Notes: generated by a model not told the origin, from the sequence alone. A stretch of DNA of 64,000 nt from Pseudomonas koreensis (GCF_024169245.1 NZ_JALJWP010000001.1:2481501-2545500); one strand, 5' to 3'; shown: positions 35,628 to 45,760, counted from the first letter of the stretch. A program made the numbers and translations.

Positions 35628-36728
35628 ATGTTCCGCCATGCGTTGTCCTTTGCATTGCCAGCCAGTCTGGCGTTCCTGTTATCGGCATGTGGTCAGGAAG
35701 AGGTGACCAAAGTCACCGTGCGACCGGCCATGGTGGTGCAACCCGAGCCTTCGGCGCAGGCGATGGAAAGCTATCCGGGCGAGGTTCGCGCGCGTTATGA
35801 GCCTGATCTGGCGTTTCGCATCGGGGGCAAAGTCAGCCGACGACTGGTCGACGAAGGCCAGCGCGTCAAAGCCGATCAGCCCTTGGCCGAACTCGATCCG
35901 CAAGATGTGCGCCTGCAACTGGAGGCCACCCGCGCTCAGGTCGCCGCCGCCGAGGCCAATCTGAACCTGGTGCGCGCCGAGCGCGATCGCTACAAAACCC
36001 TGATGGAGCGGCAGATGGTCAGCCGCTCGGCCTACGACAACGCGGAAAATCTATACCGCTCCGGCGAAGCCCGCCTTAAACAAATCAAAGCTGAATTCAA
36101 CGTTTCGACCAACCAAGCCAGTTACGCGGTGCTGCGTGCGCCACAGGATGGCGTGGTGGCCAAGCGTTCGGTGGAAGTCGGCCAGGTGGTCGCCGCCGGG
36201 CAAACCGTGTTCACTCTCGCTACCGACGGCGAGCGCGAAGTCCTGATCAGCCTGCCGGAGCAAAGCTTCGGCCGCTTCAAGGTCGGTCAGCCGGTCTCCG
36301 TAGAGTTGTGGGCGCAGCAGAATCAACGCTTCGCTGGGCAGATCCGCGAGCTGTCGCCAGCCGCCGATCCGCGCTCGCGCACTTTCGCCGCGCGCATCTC
36401 GTTCACCAGCGGCAAAGTCCCGGCCGAGCTGGGGCAGAGCGCCCGGGTGTTCGTGCAAGCGGCCGACAGTGTTTCGCTGTCCATTCCGCTTTCCGCGCTG
36501 ACCGCTGAAAACGGCGCCACCTACGTATGGGTAGTCAACGGCAACAACTCGTTGAAGAAAACCCCGGTGCGGGTCGGCCCGTTCGGCGAGAAAAGCGTGG
36601 TAGTGCTCGAAGGCCTGAGCGCCGGCGACTGGGTGGTGGCTGCCGGCGTTCACGTGTTGCTCGACGGCCAGCAGGTGCGGCCGGTGGATCGCGCCAACCG
36701 TGTGGTCAATCTGGCGAACAAGGAGTAA
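35628..36728 (+). CDS. mexJ: RND efflux periplasmic adaptor (MexJ-like)
   Basis: 366 residues. Lipoprotein-type signal with lipobox (LLSAC, Cys21), then the membrane-fusion-protein layout: a barrel-sandwich part (FRIGGKVSRRLVDEGQRVKA), an alpha-helical hairpin (about 90-150, QVAAAEANLNLVRAERDRYK), the second lipoyl half (VLRAPQDGVVAKRSVEVGQV) and beta-barrel domains. It links the inner-membrane pump to an outer-membrane channel. It is 6 nt upstream of the pump gene and no outer-membrane factor gene follows, as in mexJK. Confidence 0.9.
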   Translation: MFRHALSFALPASLAFLLSACGQEEVTKVTVRPAMVVQPEPSAQAMESYPGEVRARYEPDLAFRIGGKVSRRLVDEGQRVKADQPLAELDPQDVRLQLEATRAQVAAAEANLNLVRAERDRYKTLMERQMVSRSAYDNAENLYRSGEARLKQIKAEFNVSTNQASYAVLRAPQDGVVAKRSVEVGQVVAAGQTVFTLATDGEREVLISLPEQSFGRFKVGQPVSVELWAQQNQRFAGQIRELSPAADPRSRTFAARISFTSGKVPAELGQSARVFVQAADSVSLSIPLSALTAENGATYVWVVNGNNSLKKTPVRVGPFGEKSVVVLEGLSAGDWVVAAGVHVLLDGQQVRPVDRANRVVNLANKE

Positions 36729-36734
36729 GCCCCG

Positions 36735-39700
36735 ATGCGCTTCAACCTCTCCGAATGGGCGTTGCGTAATCGCCAGATCGTACTGTTCCTGATGCTTTTG
36801 CTCGCCGTTGTCGGCGCGTTGTCCTACACCAAACTTGGCCAGAGCGAAGACCCGCCGTTCACCTTCAAGGCGATGGTCATCCAGACCCGCTGGCCCGGTG
36901 CGACCGCGCAGGAAGTCTCGCGCCAGGTCACCGAACGCATCGAAAAGAAGCTGATGGAAACCGGTGAGTACGAACGCATCATGTCGTTCTCCCGCCCCGG
37001 CGAATCCCAGGTCACGTTCATTGCCCGCGACTCGATGCACTCCAAAGACATCCCCGACCTCTGGTACCAGTTGCGCAAGAAGGTCGGTGATATCCGCCAG
37101 ACCCTGCCGCCGGGAATTCAAGGGCCGTTCTTCAACGATGAGTTCGGCACTACCTTCGGCAATATCTACGCGCTGACCGGCGACGGCTTCGATTACGCCG
37201 TGCTCAAGGATTACGCCGACCGCATCCAGATCCAGCTGCAACGGGTCAAGGACGTCGGCAAGGTCGAACTGCTCGGCCTGCAGGACGAGAAGATCTGGGT
37301 CGAGCTGTCCAACGTCAAACTCGCCACGCTGGGCCTGCCGCTAGAGGCGGTGCAGCAGGCGCTGGAGGAACAGAACGCGGTGTCCACGGCGGGGTTCTTC
37401 GAGACCGGCAGCGAGCGCTTGCAGCTACGCGTTTCAGGGAATTTTCAGACAGTCGATGAGATAAAGAACTTTCCGATCCGCGTCGCCGATCGTACGTTCC
37501 GCATCTCCGATATCGCCGATGTGCGTCGCGGTTTCAGCGATCCACCGGCGCCACGCATGCGTTTCATGGGTGACGATGCGATTGGTCTGGCCGTGGCGAT
37601 GAAGGACGGCGGCGACATTCTGGTGCTGGGCAAAGCGCTGGAAGGCGAATTTTCGCGGATCCAGAAAAACCTCCCGGCCGGCATGCAACTGCGCAAGGTC
37701 TCCGATCAGCCGGCCGCAGTGAAAACCGGGGTCGGCGAGTTCGTTCAGGTGTTGGTCGAGGCGCTGGCGATTGTATTGCTGGTGAGCTTCTTCTCTCTCG
37801 GCGTGCGCACTGGCATGGTCGTCGCGCTGACCATTCCGCTGGTGCTGGCGATGACCTTCGCCTGCATGTATTACCTCGGCATCGGCTTGCACAAGATATC
37901 TCTCGGCGCGCTGGTGCTGGCGCTGGGGCTGCTGGTGGACGACGCGATCATCGCCGTGGAAATGATGGCGATCAAAATGGAGCAGGGCTTCGATCGCATT
38001 CGCGCGGCGAGTTATGCCTGGACCAGTACGGCGTTTCCGATGCTCACCGGCACGTTGATCACCGCCGCCGGCTTCCTGCCGATTGCCACCGCGCAGTCCG
38101 GCACCGGCGAATACACCCGTTCGATTTTCCAGGTGGTGACCATTGCCTTGCTCGCTTCATGGGTGGCGGCGGTGATGTTCGTGCCGTACCTGGGGGAAAA
38201 GCTCCTGCCGGATCTGGCGAAAATTCACGCGGCAAAACACGGCACTGGCGATGGTCAGCCGGATCCGTACGCCACGCCGTTTTATCAGCGCGTGCGGCGT
38301 CTGGTGGAGTGGTGCGTGGCGCATCGCAAGACGGTGATCGTACTGACCGTCGGCCTGTTCATCGCTTCGGTGATGCTGTTCCGTTTCGTCCCGCAGCAGT
38401 TCTTCCCGGCTTCGAACCGGCTGGAGTTGATGGTTGATCTGAAACTGGCCGAAGGCGTTTCGCTGGCGAATACCACCAGCGAAGTCAAACGTCTCGAGGC
38501 GCTGCTCAAGGAGCACGCCGGCATCGACAATTACGTCGCCTATGTCGGCACCGGCTCGCCGCGTTTCTACTTGCCGCTGGATCAGCAACTGCCGGCGGCG
38601 AGTTTTGCCCAGTTTGTGGTGTTGGCGAAAACCATCGAAGAGCGTGAAGCGCTGCGCAGCTGGTTGATCGAAACCCTCAACGAACAGTTCCCGGGGCTGC
38701 GTTCGCGGGTCACCCGTTTGGAAAACGGCCCGCCGGTTGGCTATCCGGTGCAGTTCCGCGTTACCGGTGAACACATCGAAGAAGTCCGTGCGTTGGCGCG
38801 CAAAGTGGCGGCCAAGGTTCGCGAGAATCCGCATGTGGTCAATGTGCATCTGGACTGGGAAGAACCGAGCAAGGTTGTGTATCTGAACATCGACCAGGAC
38901 CGCGCCCGCGCACTTGGCGTGAGTACGGCCAATCTGGCGAAATTCCTCCAGAGTTCGCTGGTCGGTTCGACGGTCAGCCAGTATCGCGAAGACAACGAAT
39001 TGATCGAGATTCTGCTGCGCGGCACGGTGCATGAGCGCACTGAGTTGTCGTTATTGCCGAGCCTCGCGGTGCCGACGGATAACGGTCGCAGTGTAGTGTT
39101 GTCGCAGATTGCCACGCTGGAATACGGCTTCGAGGAAGGCATCATCTGGCACCGCAACCGCCTGCCGAACGTGACGGTGCGCGCCGACATTTACGGCAAG
39201 GAGCAACCGGCGACGCTGGTCAAGCAGATCATGCCGACGCTTGACCCGATTCGTGCCGAATTGCCGGATGGTTATCTGCTGGATGTCGGCGGCACGGTGG
39301 AGGATTCCGAGCGCGGGCAGAAGTCGGTGAATGCCGGGGTGCCGATGTTCATTGTCGTGGTACTGACCTTGCTGATGGTGCAACTGCGCAGTTTCTCGCG
39401 CACGGCGATGGTGTTCCTCACCGCGCCGTTGGGCTTGATCGGGGTGACGTTGTTTCTGATGGTGTTCCGGCAGCCGTTCGGGTTTGTGGCGATGCTGGGG
39501 ACGATCGCATTGTCCGGGATGATCATGCGCAACTCGGTGATTCTGGTTGATCAGATCGAGCAGGATATTGCTGCGGGGCTCAGGCCTTGGCAGGCGATTA
39601 TCGAGGCGACGGTGCGGCGCTTTCGGCCGATTGTGTTGACGGCGCTGGCGGCGGTACTGGCGATGATTCCGCTGTCGCGCAGTGTGTTTTTCGGGCCGAT

Positions 39701-39803
39701 GGCGGTGGCGATCATGGGTGGGTTGATTGTTGCGACTGCGCTGACGCTGTTGTTTTTGCCGGCGTTGTATGCGGCCTGGTTTCGGGTGCGTAAGGACGCT
39801 TGA
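36735..39803 (+). CDS. mexK: RND efflux transporter (MexK-like)
   Basis: 1022 residues with typical RND topology: TM1 at 13-32, large periplasmic loop, TM2-6 (about 335-490), TM7 (about 548), second loop, TM8-12 (about 865-1015). The proton-relay region ALGLLVDDAIIAVEMMAIKM in TM4 keeps the paired aspartates, and GSGEY-like motifs are present (GTGEYTRSIFQVV). It exports hydrophobic compounds by proton antiport. The sequence start (MRFNLSEWALRNRQIVLFLM) and gene order fit MexK; substrates of this homologue are not known. Confidence 0.9.
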   Translation: MRFNLSEWALRNRQIVLFLMLLLAVVGALSYTKLGQSEDPPFTFKAMVIQTRWPGATAQEVSRQVTERIEKKLMETGEYERIMSFSRPGESQVTFIARDSMHSKDIPDLWYQLRKKVGDIRQTLPPGIQGPFFNDEFGTTFGNIYALTGDGFDYAVLKDYADRIQIQLQRVKDVGKVELLGLQDEKIWVELSNVKLATLGLPLEAVQQALEEQNAVSTAGFFETGSERLQLRVSGNFQTVDEIKNFPIRVADRTFRISDIADVRRGFSDPPAPRMRFMGDDAIGLAVAMKDGGDILVLGKALEGEFSRIQKNLPAGMQLRKVSDQPAAVKTGVGEFVQVLVEALAIVLLVSFFSLGVRTGMVVALTIPLVLAMTFACMYYLGIGLHKISLGALVLALGLLVDDAIIAVEMMAIKMEQGFDRIRAASYAWTSTAFPMLTGTLITAAGFLPIATAQSGTGEYTRSIFQVVTIALLASWVAAVMFVPYLGEKLLPDLAKIHAAKHGTGDGQPDPYATPFYQRVRRLVEWCVAHRKTVIVLTVGLFIASVMLFRFVPQQFFPASNRLELMVDLKLAEGVSLANTTSEVKRLEALLKEHAGIDNYVAYVGTGSPRFYLPLDQQLPAASFAQFVVLAKTIEEREALRSWLIETLNEQFPGLRSRVTRLENGPPVGYPVQFRVTGEHIEEVRALARKVAAKVRENPHVVNVHLDWEEPSKVVYLNIDQDRARALGVSTANLAKFLQSSLVGSTVSQYREDNELIEILLRGTVHERTELSLLPSLAVPTDNGRSVVLSQIATLEYGFEEGIIWHRNRLPNVTVRADIYGKEQPATLVKQIMPTLDPIRAELPDGYLLDVGGTVEDSERGQKSVNAGVPMFIVVVLTLLMVQLRSFSRTAMVFLTAPLGLIGVTLFLMVFRQPFGFVAMLGTIALSGMIMRNSVILVDQIEQDIAAGLRPWQAIIEATVRRFRPIVLTALAAVLAMIPLSRSVFFGPMAVAIMGGLIVATALTLLFLPALYAAWFRVRKDA

Positions 39804-40205
39804 TTTTTGGTGTCGTGGCGGCCTTCGGGCCGACCATGCTTTGGGTGTTTTGGGTGTATATCCGTTTCTGCGGGTGTTGCTGATTACGGTTCCGCCCTTA
39901 CGGCGGGTCACCTTTTTCAAACGCCAAAAAGGTAACCGAAAAGGCTTGCTCCTGCGTTCGGCCCTCGCAGGCTCGGGTTCCTTCGCTGCGGGATCGATCC
40001 GGGCGCAGCGGCTCCGGTTTGCTTCGCTGCACCTCCTTCCGCTGTGTTCGACTTCGTCGAACGGTCGCTGCGCTCCCACGCCCGGATCGATCCCTCCACT
40101 CAGCCTTCCGACGTCGCCGGTGGATCAAGATCAAGAGCACTCGAGCTTGCGCTCATTGTCGAGTGGGGCGGCTTCGCCGCGGGCAGCTGCGCTGCTTGCT
40201 TTTCT
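39804..40205. repeat. Gene-free structured intergenic region with inverted repeats
   Basis: About 400 bp (up to 700 bp including the REPs) with no credible gene; the open frames here lack ribosome sites and family resemblance. It contains CCGCCCTTACGGCGGGTCAC at about 39893, and ACCTTTTTCAAACGCC facing CAAAAAGGTAACC. It also holds perfect 16-bp arms GGGATCGATCCGGGCG (39990-40005) and CGCCCGGATCGATCCC (40079-40094), 73 bp apart. This looks like a dispersed Pseudomonas intergenic repeat rather than coding DNA. Confidence 0.55.
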
Positions 40206-40369
40206 GTGGGAGAGAGCCTGCTCGCGAAGGCGGCCTGACAGCCGACCTGATTGTCCCGGATGCGACGATTCCAATTGTAGGAGTGAGCCTGCTCGCGATG
40301 ACGCCGTGTCGGCCAACCATTCGCCATCAGATGTACTCGATCTCCTGTGGGAGCGAGCCTGCTCGCGAA
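40206..40369 (+). repeat. Three REP elements in direct orientation
   Basis: REP cores at 40206-40228, 40277-40299 and 40347-40369, all reading GAGCCTGCTCGCGA on the plus strand at an even spacing of 70-71 bp. Elsewhere in the window REPs are mostly paired as inverted doublets. Confidence 0.85.
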
Positions 40370-40510
40370 AGCGGTCTGACAGCCAATTCATTTCAACTCG
40401 CCAATTCACGCTGCCTTCCTACAGCTTTTTCAGAAACCTCCGATCTTGAGGCGCTGCCCGTCGAATGCTGTACTCCGGGTTCTGTTTTTCCGAGTCCTTG
40501 AGGCTGTCCC

Positions 40511-41890
40511 ATGAAGAAGCCACCGACATTAAGCGGCAGAACGGATCCTGTTTTCGACCTGTTGGCCCGCTCGCCCCACAAGCAACGACTTGCGGATTAT
40601 CTGGCGCTGCTCAAGCCGCTCGATGATCAGGGGCGCTATCTGCCATTCGAGGCGTTGCGCTATCGCTGGCCTGCGGGATTGGACGCCAACCTTTGTTGGG
40701 CGTTGGTGAAGAAGGCGCGGGCAGCCCAGTACATCCGTTTGTTGCCGTTGGGCGAGCCGGTGCAGTGGGGCAAATATGTGCCAACGCCGTTGGCGCAGAA
40801 AACCTTGGCTGTGGTGGATCGTCACGCCAGTACGGCCGCGCTGGATTACATGACCAGTCAGATCGGCGAACGTGTGCATTTCTCTTGTCTGCTCAATGAC
40901 CTGATCGAAGACGAAGCCATCGCAAGTAGCCAGTTGGAGGGCGCTGCGACTACGACTCGTGTTGCCAAGGACATGCTCAAGCATCAGCGCCAGCCGCGGA
41001 CGCCGGATGAGCGCATGGTCATGGGTAATTATCAAATGATGAATTTCGCTTGGGAAAAGCGTTATGAACCTCTGAGCATTGAGCTGATTGCAGAGATCCA
41101 TCGAGTGGGTGTGGAGGGGATTGATGACGAGCAGTATTCCCCTGGATTGTTCAGAACCAATGATGAGGTGGTTGTTCAGGATGGTTCGGGCAACACCGTG
41201 CACCGACCGCCTCCTGCGGCGGGTCTGGTTACGCGGTTGGCGAGGCTGTCCGGCTGGATCAACCAGCCCGATGCCTCGATCCTGGAAAAAAACTATCTGC
41301 ATCCACTGATCAAGGCCATCACGCTGCATTTCGCCATGGGTTACGAACATCCCTTTCGCGACGGTAACGGGCGGGTTGCGAGAGCCTTGTTTTACTGGTT
41401 CATGTTCAAGCATGAGTTCGCGGGCTTTCGCTACATTACGATCAGCCTGTTGCTACGCAATGCACCGGTGAAATACGGGCGCTCCTATCTGCACACCGAG
41501 GCGGATGAGCTGGATCTGACCTATTTCATCGAGTTCCAGTGTTCTGTCATTCTGCGAGCCGTGGTCGGCTTTACCGATATTTACCGCAAGAGCGTGGCAG
41601 ACACCGAGGATTTTGACCGTTGGCTGATCAGCTCGGGCGTATTTGAGCAACTGACGCAACAGCAGCGCGCCCTATATCAGGTGGCTAAAAGCGGGGAAGC
41701 GAAGGAATTTACGGCGAGCAACGTCGCGGAAAATTTTTCCTGCACGGGCAGTGAGGCGAAATCGATATTGGAAGGGTTGAAGCAGTTGCAAATATTCGCC
41801 AGAAGAAAGATGGGCCGGGAGGCGGTGTATTTTTTGTGCGGGCCCGTAGAAGAAAAAACACACGGGGTCGAATCACTTCGCCCCGCGTGA
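40511..41890 (+). CDS. Fic family protein (class II, self-inhibited AMPylase type)
   Basis: 459 residues. The central Fic domain has the complete catalytic motif HPFRDGNGRVAR (His280), so nucleotide transfer to a target hydroxyl, usually AMPylation, is expected. N-terminal to it, SSQLEG (residues 139-144) matches the inhibitory-helix motif (S/T)xxxE(G/N), placing it in the class held inactive by its own glutamate. The C-terminal ~100 residues look like a winged-helix (FTASNVAENFSCTGSEAKSI), suggesting DNA binding or autoregulation. It stands alone after a REP array; no antitoxin gene is adjacent. The target is unknown. Confidence 0.88.
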   Translation: MKKPPTLSGRTDPVFDLLARSPHKQRLADYLALLKPLDDQGRYLPFEALRYRWPAGLDANLCWALVKKARAAQYIRLLPLGEPVQWGKYVPTPLAQKTLAVVDRHASTAALDYMTSQIGERVHFSCLLNDLIEDEAIASSQLEGAATTTRVAKDMLKHQRQPRTPDERMVMGNYQMMNFAWEKRYEPLSIELIAEIHRVGVEGIDDEQYSPGLFRTNDEVVVQDGSGNTVHRPPPAAGLVTRLARLSGWINQPDASILEKNYLHPLIKAITLHFAMGYEHPFRDGNGRVARALFYWFMFKHEFAGFRYITISLLLRNAPVKYGRSYLHTEADELDLTYFIEFQCSVILRAVVGFTDIYRKSVADTEDFDRWLISSGVFEQLTQQQRALYQVAKSGEAKEFTASNVAENFSCTGSEAKSILEGLKQLQIFARRKMGREAVYFLCGPVEEKTHGVESLRPA

Positions 41891-41897
41891 TGACCGT

Positions 41898-42587
41898 TTA
41901 CAACGTACCAAACACCTTCTTCGCCAGACTCGTCGCCGCAGCGGCCGGGTTCTGACGAATGGTTTCTTCCTGCTTGCCGATCATCTCGAACAAACCATTA
42001 AGTGCCTGTTCAGTGACGTAGCTTTCAACATTGGCGCTCTTAGCATCGACCACGCCGAAGGCTGCAGCCTGGCCGGCAAAGGAATTGTACTTCTGCGCAA
42101 CGCCGACCTTGTCGGTAGCTTGCTTGACGATGGGCAGGAATTTCGCGCGGATCTGTTCGCGGCTGGATTTGTTCAGGTATTGAGTCGCCGAATCGTTGCC
42201 GCCGCTGAGGATGCCTTTGGCGTCGGCCACGCTCATTTTCTTCACCGCGTCGACGAGGATCGGCTGGGCCTGGGTCACGGCGGATTCGGCGGCTTTGTTC
42301 ATCGCGGTTTCCAGTTCTTCGACCTGGGCACCCATGCCGAAGGCTTTCATTTTGCTCGCAGCTTTGCCGAGTTTGCCCGGCAGCTCGATTTTCACTTCGG
42401 GGTTGTTGCTGAAGCCGCCCGGGGTACCAAGCTGTTTCACGGCGATCTGCGCGCCTTGGGTCAGGGCGTCCTTGAGGCCGCCGGTGGCGTCTTGCTGCGA
42501 CAGGTCATTGAGCGACAGGGCCAGGGCGTTGGTGGTGATCAGCAGGCCGGCGCAGACGGCGGCGAAGCGAAGGGTAGGGCGGCGCAT
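41898..42587 (-). CDS. DUF4197 domain exported protein
   Basis: 229 residues with a Sec signal peptide (FAAVCAGLLITTNALALSL), then a helical domain of the DUF4197 family (GLKDALTQGAQIAVKQLGTP, NKAAESAVTQAQPILVDAV, YVTEQALNGLFEMIGKQE). Predicted periplasmic; function unknown. It is convergent with fic (7 nt) and downstream of the YbaY-like lipoprotein gene (27 nt), probably in one transcript. Confidence 0.85.
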   Translation of the reverse strand: MRRPTLRFAAVCAGLLITTNALALSLNDLSQQDATGGLKDALTQGAQIAVKQLGTPGGFSNNPEVKIELPGKLGKAASKMKAFGMGAQVEELETAMNKAAESAVTQAQPILVDAVKKMSVADAKGILSGGNDSATQYLNKSSREQIRAKFLPIVKQATDKVGVAQKYNSFAGQAAAFGVVDAKSANVESYVTEQALNGLFEMIGKQEETIRQNPAAAATSLAKKVFGTL

Positions 42588-42614
42588 GGCGGCTTCCTTG
42601 TGGCGAAAAATGGA

Positions 42615-43013
42615 TTAACGAACGGCGTCGACGCGGATTTTCAGCGGCTGCGGGTCGTTGCCGTCGAGTTGCACGGCGTGGTTTTGAGTGGTGATGAACA
42701 TCAGCTCGCCGTTGACTTCAATGCGTGCGCTGACCGAGTAACGGTGGCCGGTTTTGACCTGCGCCGGATCGTAGCTCAAATGAAACGGCAGCGGCACCTG
42801 GCCTTTGATCGGGCCTTTCTGTTGGGCGAGGACCACGGCTGGCGCATCGGCCAGCGACACGTCCTGCAGACTCACGCTCAGGGTCGCGCTCGGGGGCAGG
42901 GCGATGCGTTGCAGGTAGATGACTTCGCCGTCGAGGCTGGCCTTGCCGGCGGGGGTGATTGATTGGCAGGCGCTGAGCAGCGTGGCGGCGGCGAGGGTCA
43001 ACAGTTTTTTCAT
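42615..43013 (-). CDS. YbaY-family lipoprotein
   Basis: 132 residues from ATG 43013 (GGAG 6 nt upstream; an ATG at 43025 also exists). Lipobox LLSAC near residue 16, then a single beta-sandwich YbaY domain (IALPPSATLSVSLQDVSLAD, VPLPFHLSYDPAQVKTGHRY). Probably an outer-membrane or periplasmic lipoprotein; in E. coli the homologue is a glycoprotein/polysaccharide-associated lipoprotein of unclear role. It precedes the DUF4197 gene. Confidence 0.85.
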   Translation of the reverse strand: MKKLLTLAAATLLSACQSITPAGKASLDGEVIYLQRIALPPSATLSVSLQDVSLADAPAVVLAQQKGPIKGQVPLPFHLSYDPAQVKTGHRYSVSARIEVNGELMFITTQNHAVQLDGNDPQPLKIRVDAVR

Positions 43014-43031
43014 GTAGTACTCCATTCAATT

Positions 43032-43119
43032 GTAGGAGTGAGCCTGCTCGCGATAGCGGTGTGTCAGACGACAGTGATGTTGACTGAAAAACCGCTATCG
43101 CGAGCAGGCTCACTCCTAC
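43032..43119. repeat. REPIN
   Basis: GTAGGAGTGAGCCTGCTCGC and its inverse. It separates plsB from the YbaY-like gene, beginning 12 nt after the plsB stop on the minus strand. Confidence 0.85.
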
Positions 43120-43130
43120 AGGGATTTGCG

Positions 43131-45632
43131 TCATGCTTCCGGCAACGCGGTAACCTGATCAGCCGCATCTTCACTGCGGTGCAGCGCGACCTGACGGATC
43201 GACAGGCGGATCTCCGCCGGCAACACGCGCTTGGCCGCGCCTTCGGCCAGCTCGCCGAGCAGTTCGTGGTAGCTGAGCTTGCCGGCTTCGTCGCGGCGCA
43301 ACACGTCGAGGTCGAGCAGGGTCTGGATGAAATGGCGGAACAGGCTCTTGTCGAAGAATTCCGGCGCATTGAGGCCGTGCAGGATCGAAAGGCGCTGGGC
43401 CATCACTGTGCAGAGGTCTTCCAGCTCTTCGGCGCTGATGCTGTTCTGGCCGCTGTTGAGCAGCAAAGACACGGTCATGTAGAAACGCTGCAAGGTCTGC
43501 GCGATGCTTTTCGACAGCAGCGTCAGCAGCACGAAATGCCGCGAACTCGGTGCCGGACGCATGTACACGTCCTTCTCGAAACGCAGCAGGCCCTGCTCGA
43601 CGAACGCTTCCAGCCACTGATCGATCACCGCGTCGAGCTCGTCCAGACTCCAGCGGATGAACAGCTCCGATTGCAGGTACGGATACAGCGCGCGGGTGTA
43701 GCGCAGGATCTGCTCGCGGCTCATGCGCGAGGTGCTCTGGAAGAAACTCGCCAGCAACGAGGGCAGGGCGAAGATGTGCAGGACGTTGTTGCGGTAGTAA
43801 GTCATCAGGACCGCGTTCTGCTCGTCCAGATACAGAATCTTGCCCAGCGCATCGTTCTGCTCGGCGAGCAGATCCATGTCTTTCACATGCTCGATCAGCG
43901 CCCGGCCATCGCCTTCCGGCAAGGTAGTGTGCGGCGAATACGGGACTTTACGCAGCAGTGCCAGATACAGATCCAGCACCCGCGCCATGGCGCGATCGTC
44001 CAGGGCCAGACGCGTAGTCGACAGCAAGGCAAGGGCCACCAGATTGACCGGGTTGATCGCCGCCGCTTCGTTCAGGTGTCGGGCGACTTTCTCGCCGAGG
44101 CGGTTGGTGGTTTCGTTGAGCCACGCCGGTTTGAACTGCGGGCCGAGTTCCTGCTGGCGCCAGTCCGGTTGCTCGGCGTCAAGGAATTCCGCCAGTTTGA
44201 TCGGCTCACCGAAGTTCACCGCGACTTGGCCGAAGCGCTGCTTCAGCGCACCGATGACTTTGAAAATGTCGAAGATCGATTCTTTCTTCTTGCTCGCCCC
44301 GCGCAGTTCGCCGAGGTAGGTGCGGCCTTCGAGCACGCGCTCGTATCCGATGTACACCGGCACGAACACGATCGGCATCCGCGACGAACGCAGGAAACTG
44401 CGCAGAGTAATCGCGAGCATGCCGGTTTTCGGTTGCAGCATGCGCCCGGTGCGCGAGCGCCCGCCCTCGACGAAATACTCCACCGGGAAACCTTTGGTGA
44501 ACAGGGTGTGCAGGTATTCGTTGAACACCGAGGTGTACAACGGATTGCCCTTGAACGTGCGGCGCATGAAAAACGCGCCGCCACGGCGCAGCAGGCTGCC
44601 GATAACCGGCATGTTCAGGTTGATGCCGGCGGCAATGTGCGGCGGGGTCAGGCCGTTGCGGAACAGCAGATACGAGAGCAGCAGGTAGTCGATGTGGCTG
44701 CGGTGGCACGGCACGTAGATCACTTCGTGACCTTGCGCGACGTTCTGCACGCCCTCGATGTGGTTGACCTTGATGCCGTCGTAGATCTTGTTCCAGAACC
44801 AGCTCAGCACCACTTCAAGAAAGCGGATCGCGGTGTAGGTGTAGTCCGAGGCGATTTCGTTGCCGTAGCGCAGGGCCTGGGCCTTGGCTTTTTCCGCGGA
44901 GATATTTTCGCGCTCGGCTTCATCGAGAATCGCCTGTTTGACCAGCGGCTGGTTGAGCAGGCCTTTGACCAGATTGCGCCGGTGGGAAATGTCCGGGCCG
45001 ATCACCGCAGCTTTGAGATTGCGGAAGTGCACGCGCAGGATGCGCTGGGCCATGCGCACGGTGCGCTCGTGGCCCTTGTTGTGATCGATCAGCTCACGCA
45101 GGTGGATCGGCGCGGAAAACTGCACGCGAGTCTTGCGGCCGAGGACGATGATGCTCAGCAGCCGGCGCAGGCGCCCAGTGACTGCCCAGCTGTCGGCGAA
45201 CAACAGTTTCCACGGGCTGTTTTCGCTGTCTGGCGACTGACCCCAGAACACGCTGACGGGAATGATCTGCGCGTCCTCGGCAGCGTTCTGCGTCAGCGCG
45301 CTGACCAGACGGGTCAGGGTCGGCGGCGCGCCGCGTTTGTCCTGGCGGCCGAGCCAGTCCGGGTCCGGCGTCAGGTAGAAAAACGCCGCCGGCTCGATCA
45401 GCGAACCCACCGATACCGACAGCACCGGACGCGGCAGGCCGGCCTTGGTGCACTCGGTGTCGACCACTGCCAGATCGGTCAGCGAGGGGTTTTGCAGGAC
45501 GTAGAACACCGGACGACTGCGGTCGAGGTTGAGGGTGAACGACGACTGATTGATGGTCTCGGAGCGAACCCAGAGATACAACAGGCGGCGCAGGGTGCCA
45601 AACACAAGACGGCGGAACGGGGAACGGGTCAT
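43131..45632 (-). CDS. plsB: Glycerol-3-phosphate 1-O-acyltransferase PlsB
   Basis: 833 residues, the usual PlsB length. Acyltransferase motif [15 protein letters not shown] (His310, Asp315), motif [17 protein letters not shown] and motif [19 protein letters not shown] are intact. It makes lysophosphatidic acid from glycerol-3-phosphate and acyl-ACP/CoA at the inner membrane, the first step of phospholipid synthesis. It is divergent from the cold-shock gene. Confidence 0.97.
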   Translation of the reverse strand: MTRSPFRRLVFGTLRRLLYLWVRSETINQSSFTLNLDRSRPVFYVLQNPSLTDLAVVDTECTKAGLPRPVLSVSVGSLIEPAAFFYLTPDPDWLGRQDKRGAPPTLTRLVSALTQNAAEDAQIIPVSVFWGQSPDSENSPWKLLFADSWAVTGRLRRLLSIIVLGRKTRVQFSAPIHLRELIDHNKGHERTVRMAQRILRVHFRNLKAAVIGPDISHRRNLVKGLLNQPLVKQAILDEAERENISAEKAKAQALRYGNEIASDYTYTAIRFLEVVLSWFWNKIYDGIKVNHIEGVQNVAQGHEVIYVPCHRSHIDYLLLSYLLFRNGLTPPHIAAGINLNMPVIGSLLRRGGAFFMRRTFKGNPLYTSVFNEYLHTLFTKGFPVEYFVEGGRSRTGRMLQPKTGMLAITLRSFLRSSRMPIVFVPVYIGYERVLEGRTYLGELRGASKKKESIFDIFKVIGALKQRFGQVAVNFGEPIKLAEFLDAEQPDWRQQELGPQFKPAWLNETTNRLGEKVARHLNEAAAINPVNLVALALLSTTRLALDDRAMARVLDLYLALLRKVPYSPHTTLPEGDGRALIEHVKDMDLLAEQNDALGKILYLDEQNAVLMTYYRNNVLHIFALPSLLASFFQSTSRMSREQILRYTRALYPYLQSELFIRWSLDELDAVIDQWLEAFVEQGLLRFEKDVYMRPAPSSRHFVLLTLLSKSIAQTLQRFYMTVSLLLNSGQNSISAEELEDLCTVMAQRLSILHGLNAPEFFDKSLFRHFIQTLLDLDVLRRDEAGKLSYHELLGELAEGAAKRVLPAEIRLSIRQVALHRSEDAADQVTALPEA

Positions 45633-45732
45633 ACGGCTTCTGCGTGAGTGGATAGAACCGAGCAGGCGCTCGGGGCCAGATAGTGTGCAGTATTAAGGGA
45701 AAATCGGCAAAAAGCGCCGAAGTAATCTCCTG

Positions 45733-45760
45733 TTGAGAGTTTCTGCACCTGTCATATACT
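45733..45760 (+). promoter_or_regulatory. Sigma-70 promoter of the cold-shock gene
   Basis: TTGAGA-N16-TATACT. Transcription would start near 45767, giving a leader of about 100 nt before the ATG, the kind of long leader known for cold-shock genes. Confidence 0.6.

Noticed and set aside
39769..40501. Several overlapping open frames downstream of the RND pump
   Set aside because: They run through repeats and REPs, have no ribosome sites, and encode Arg/Ser/Cys-rich peptides typical of non-coding GC-rich DNA.
42963..45647. 894-codon plus-strand frame opposite plsB
   Set aside because: Longer than plsB itself but lacks any domain; PlsB motifs on the minus strand settle the coding strand.
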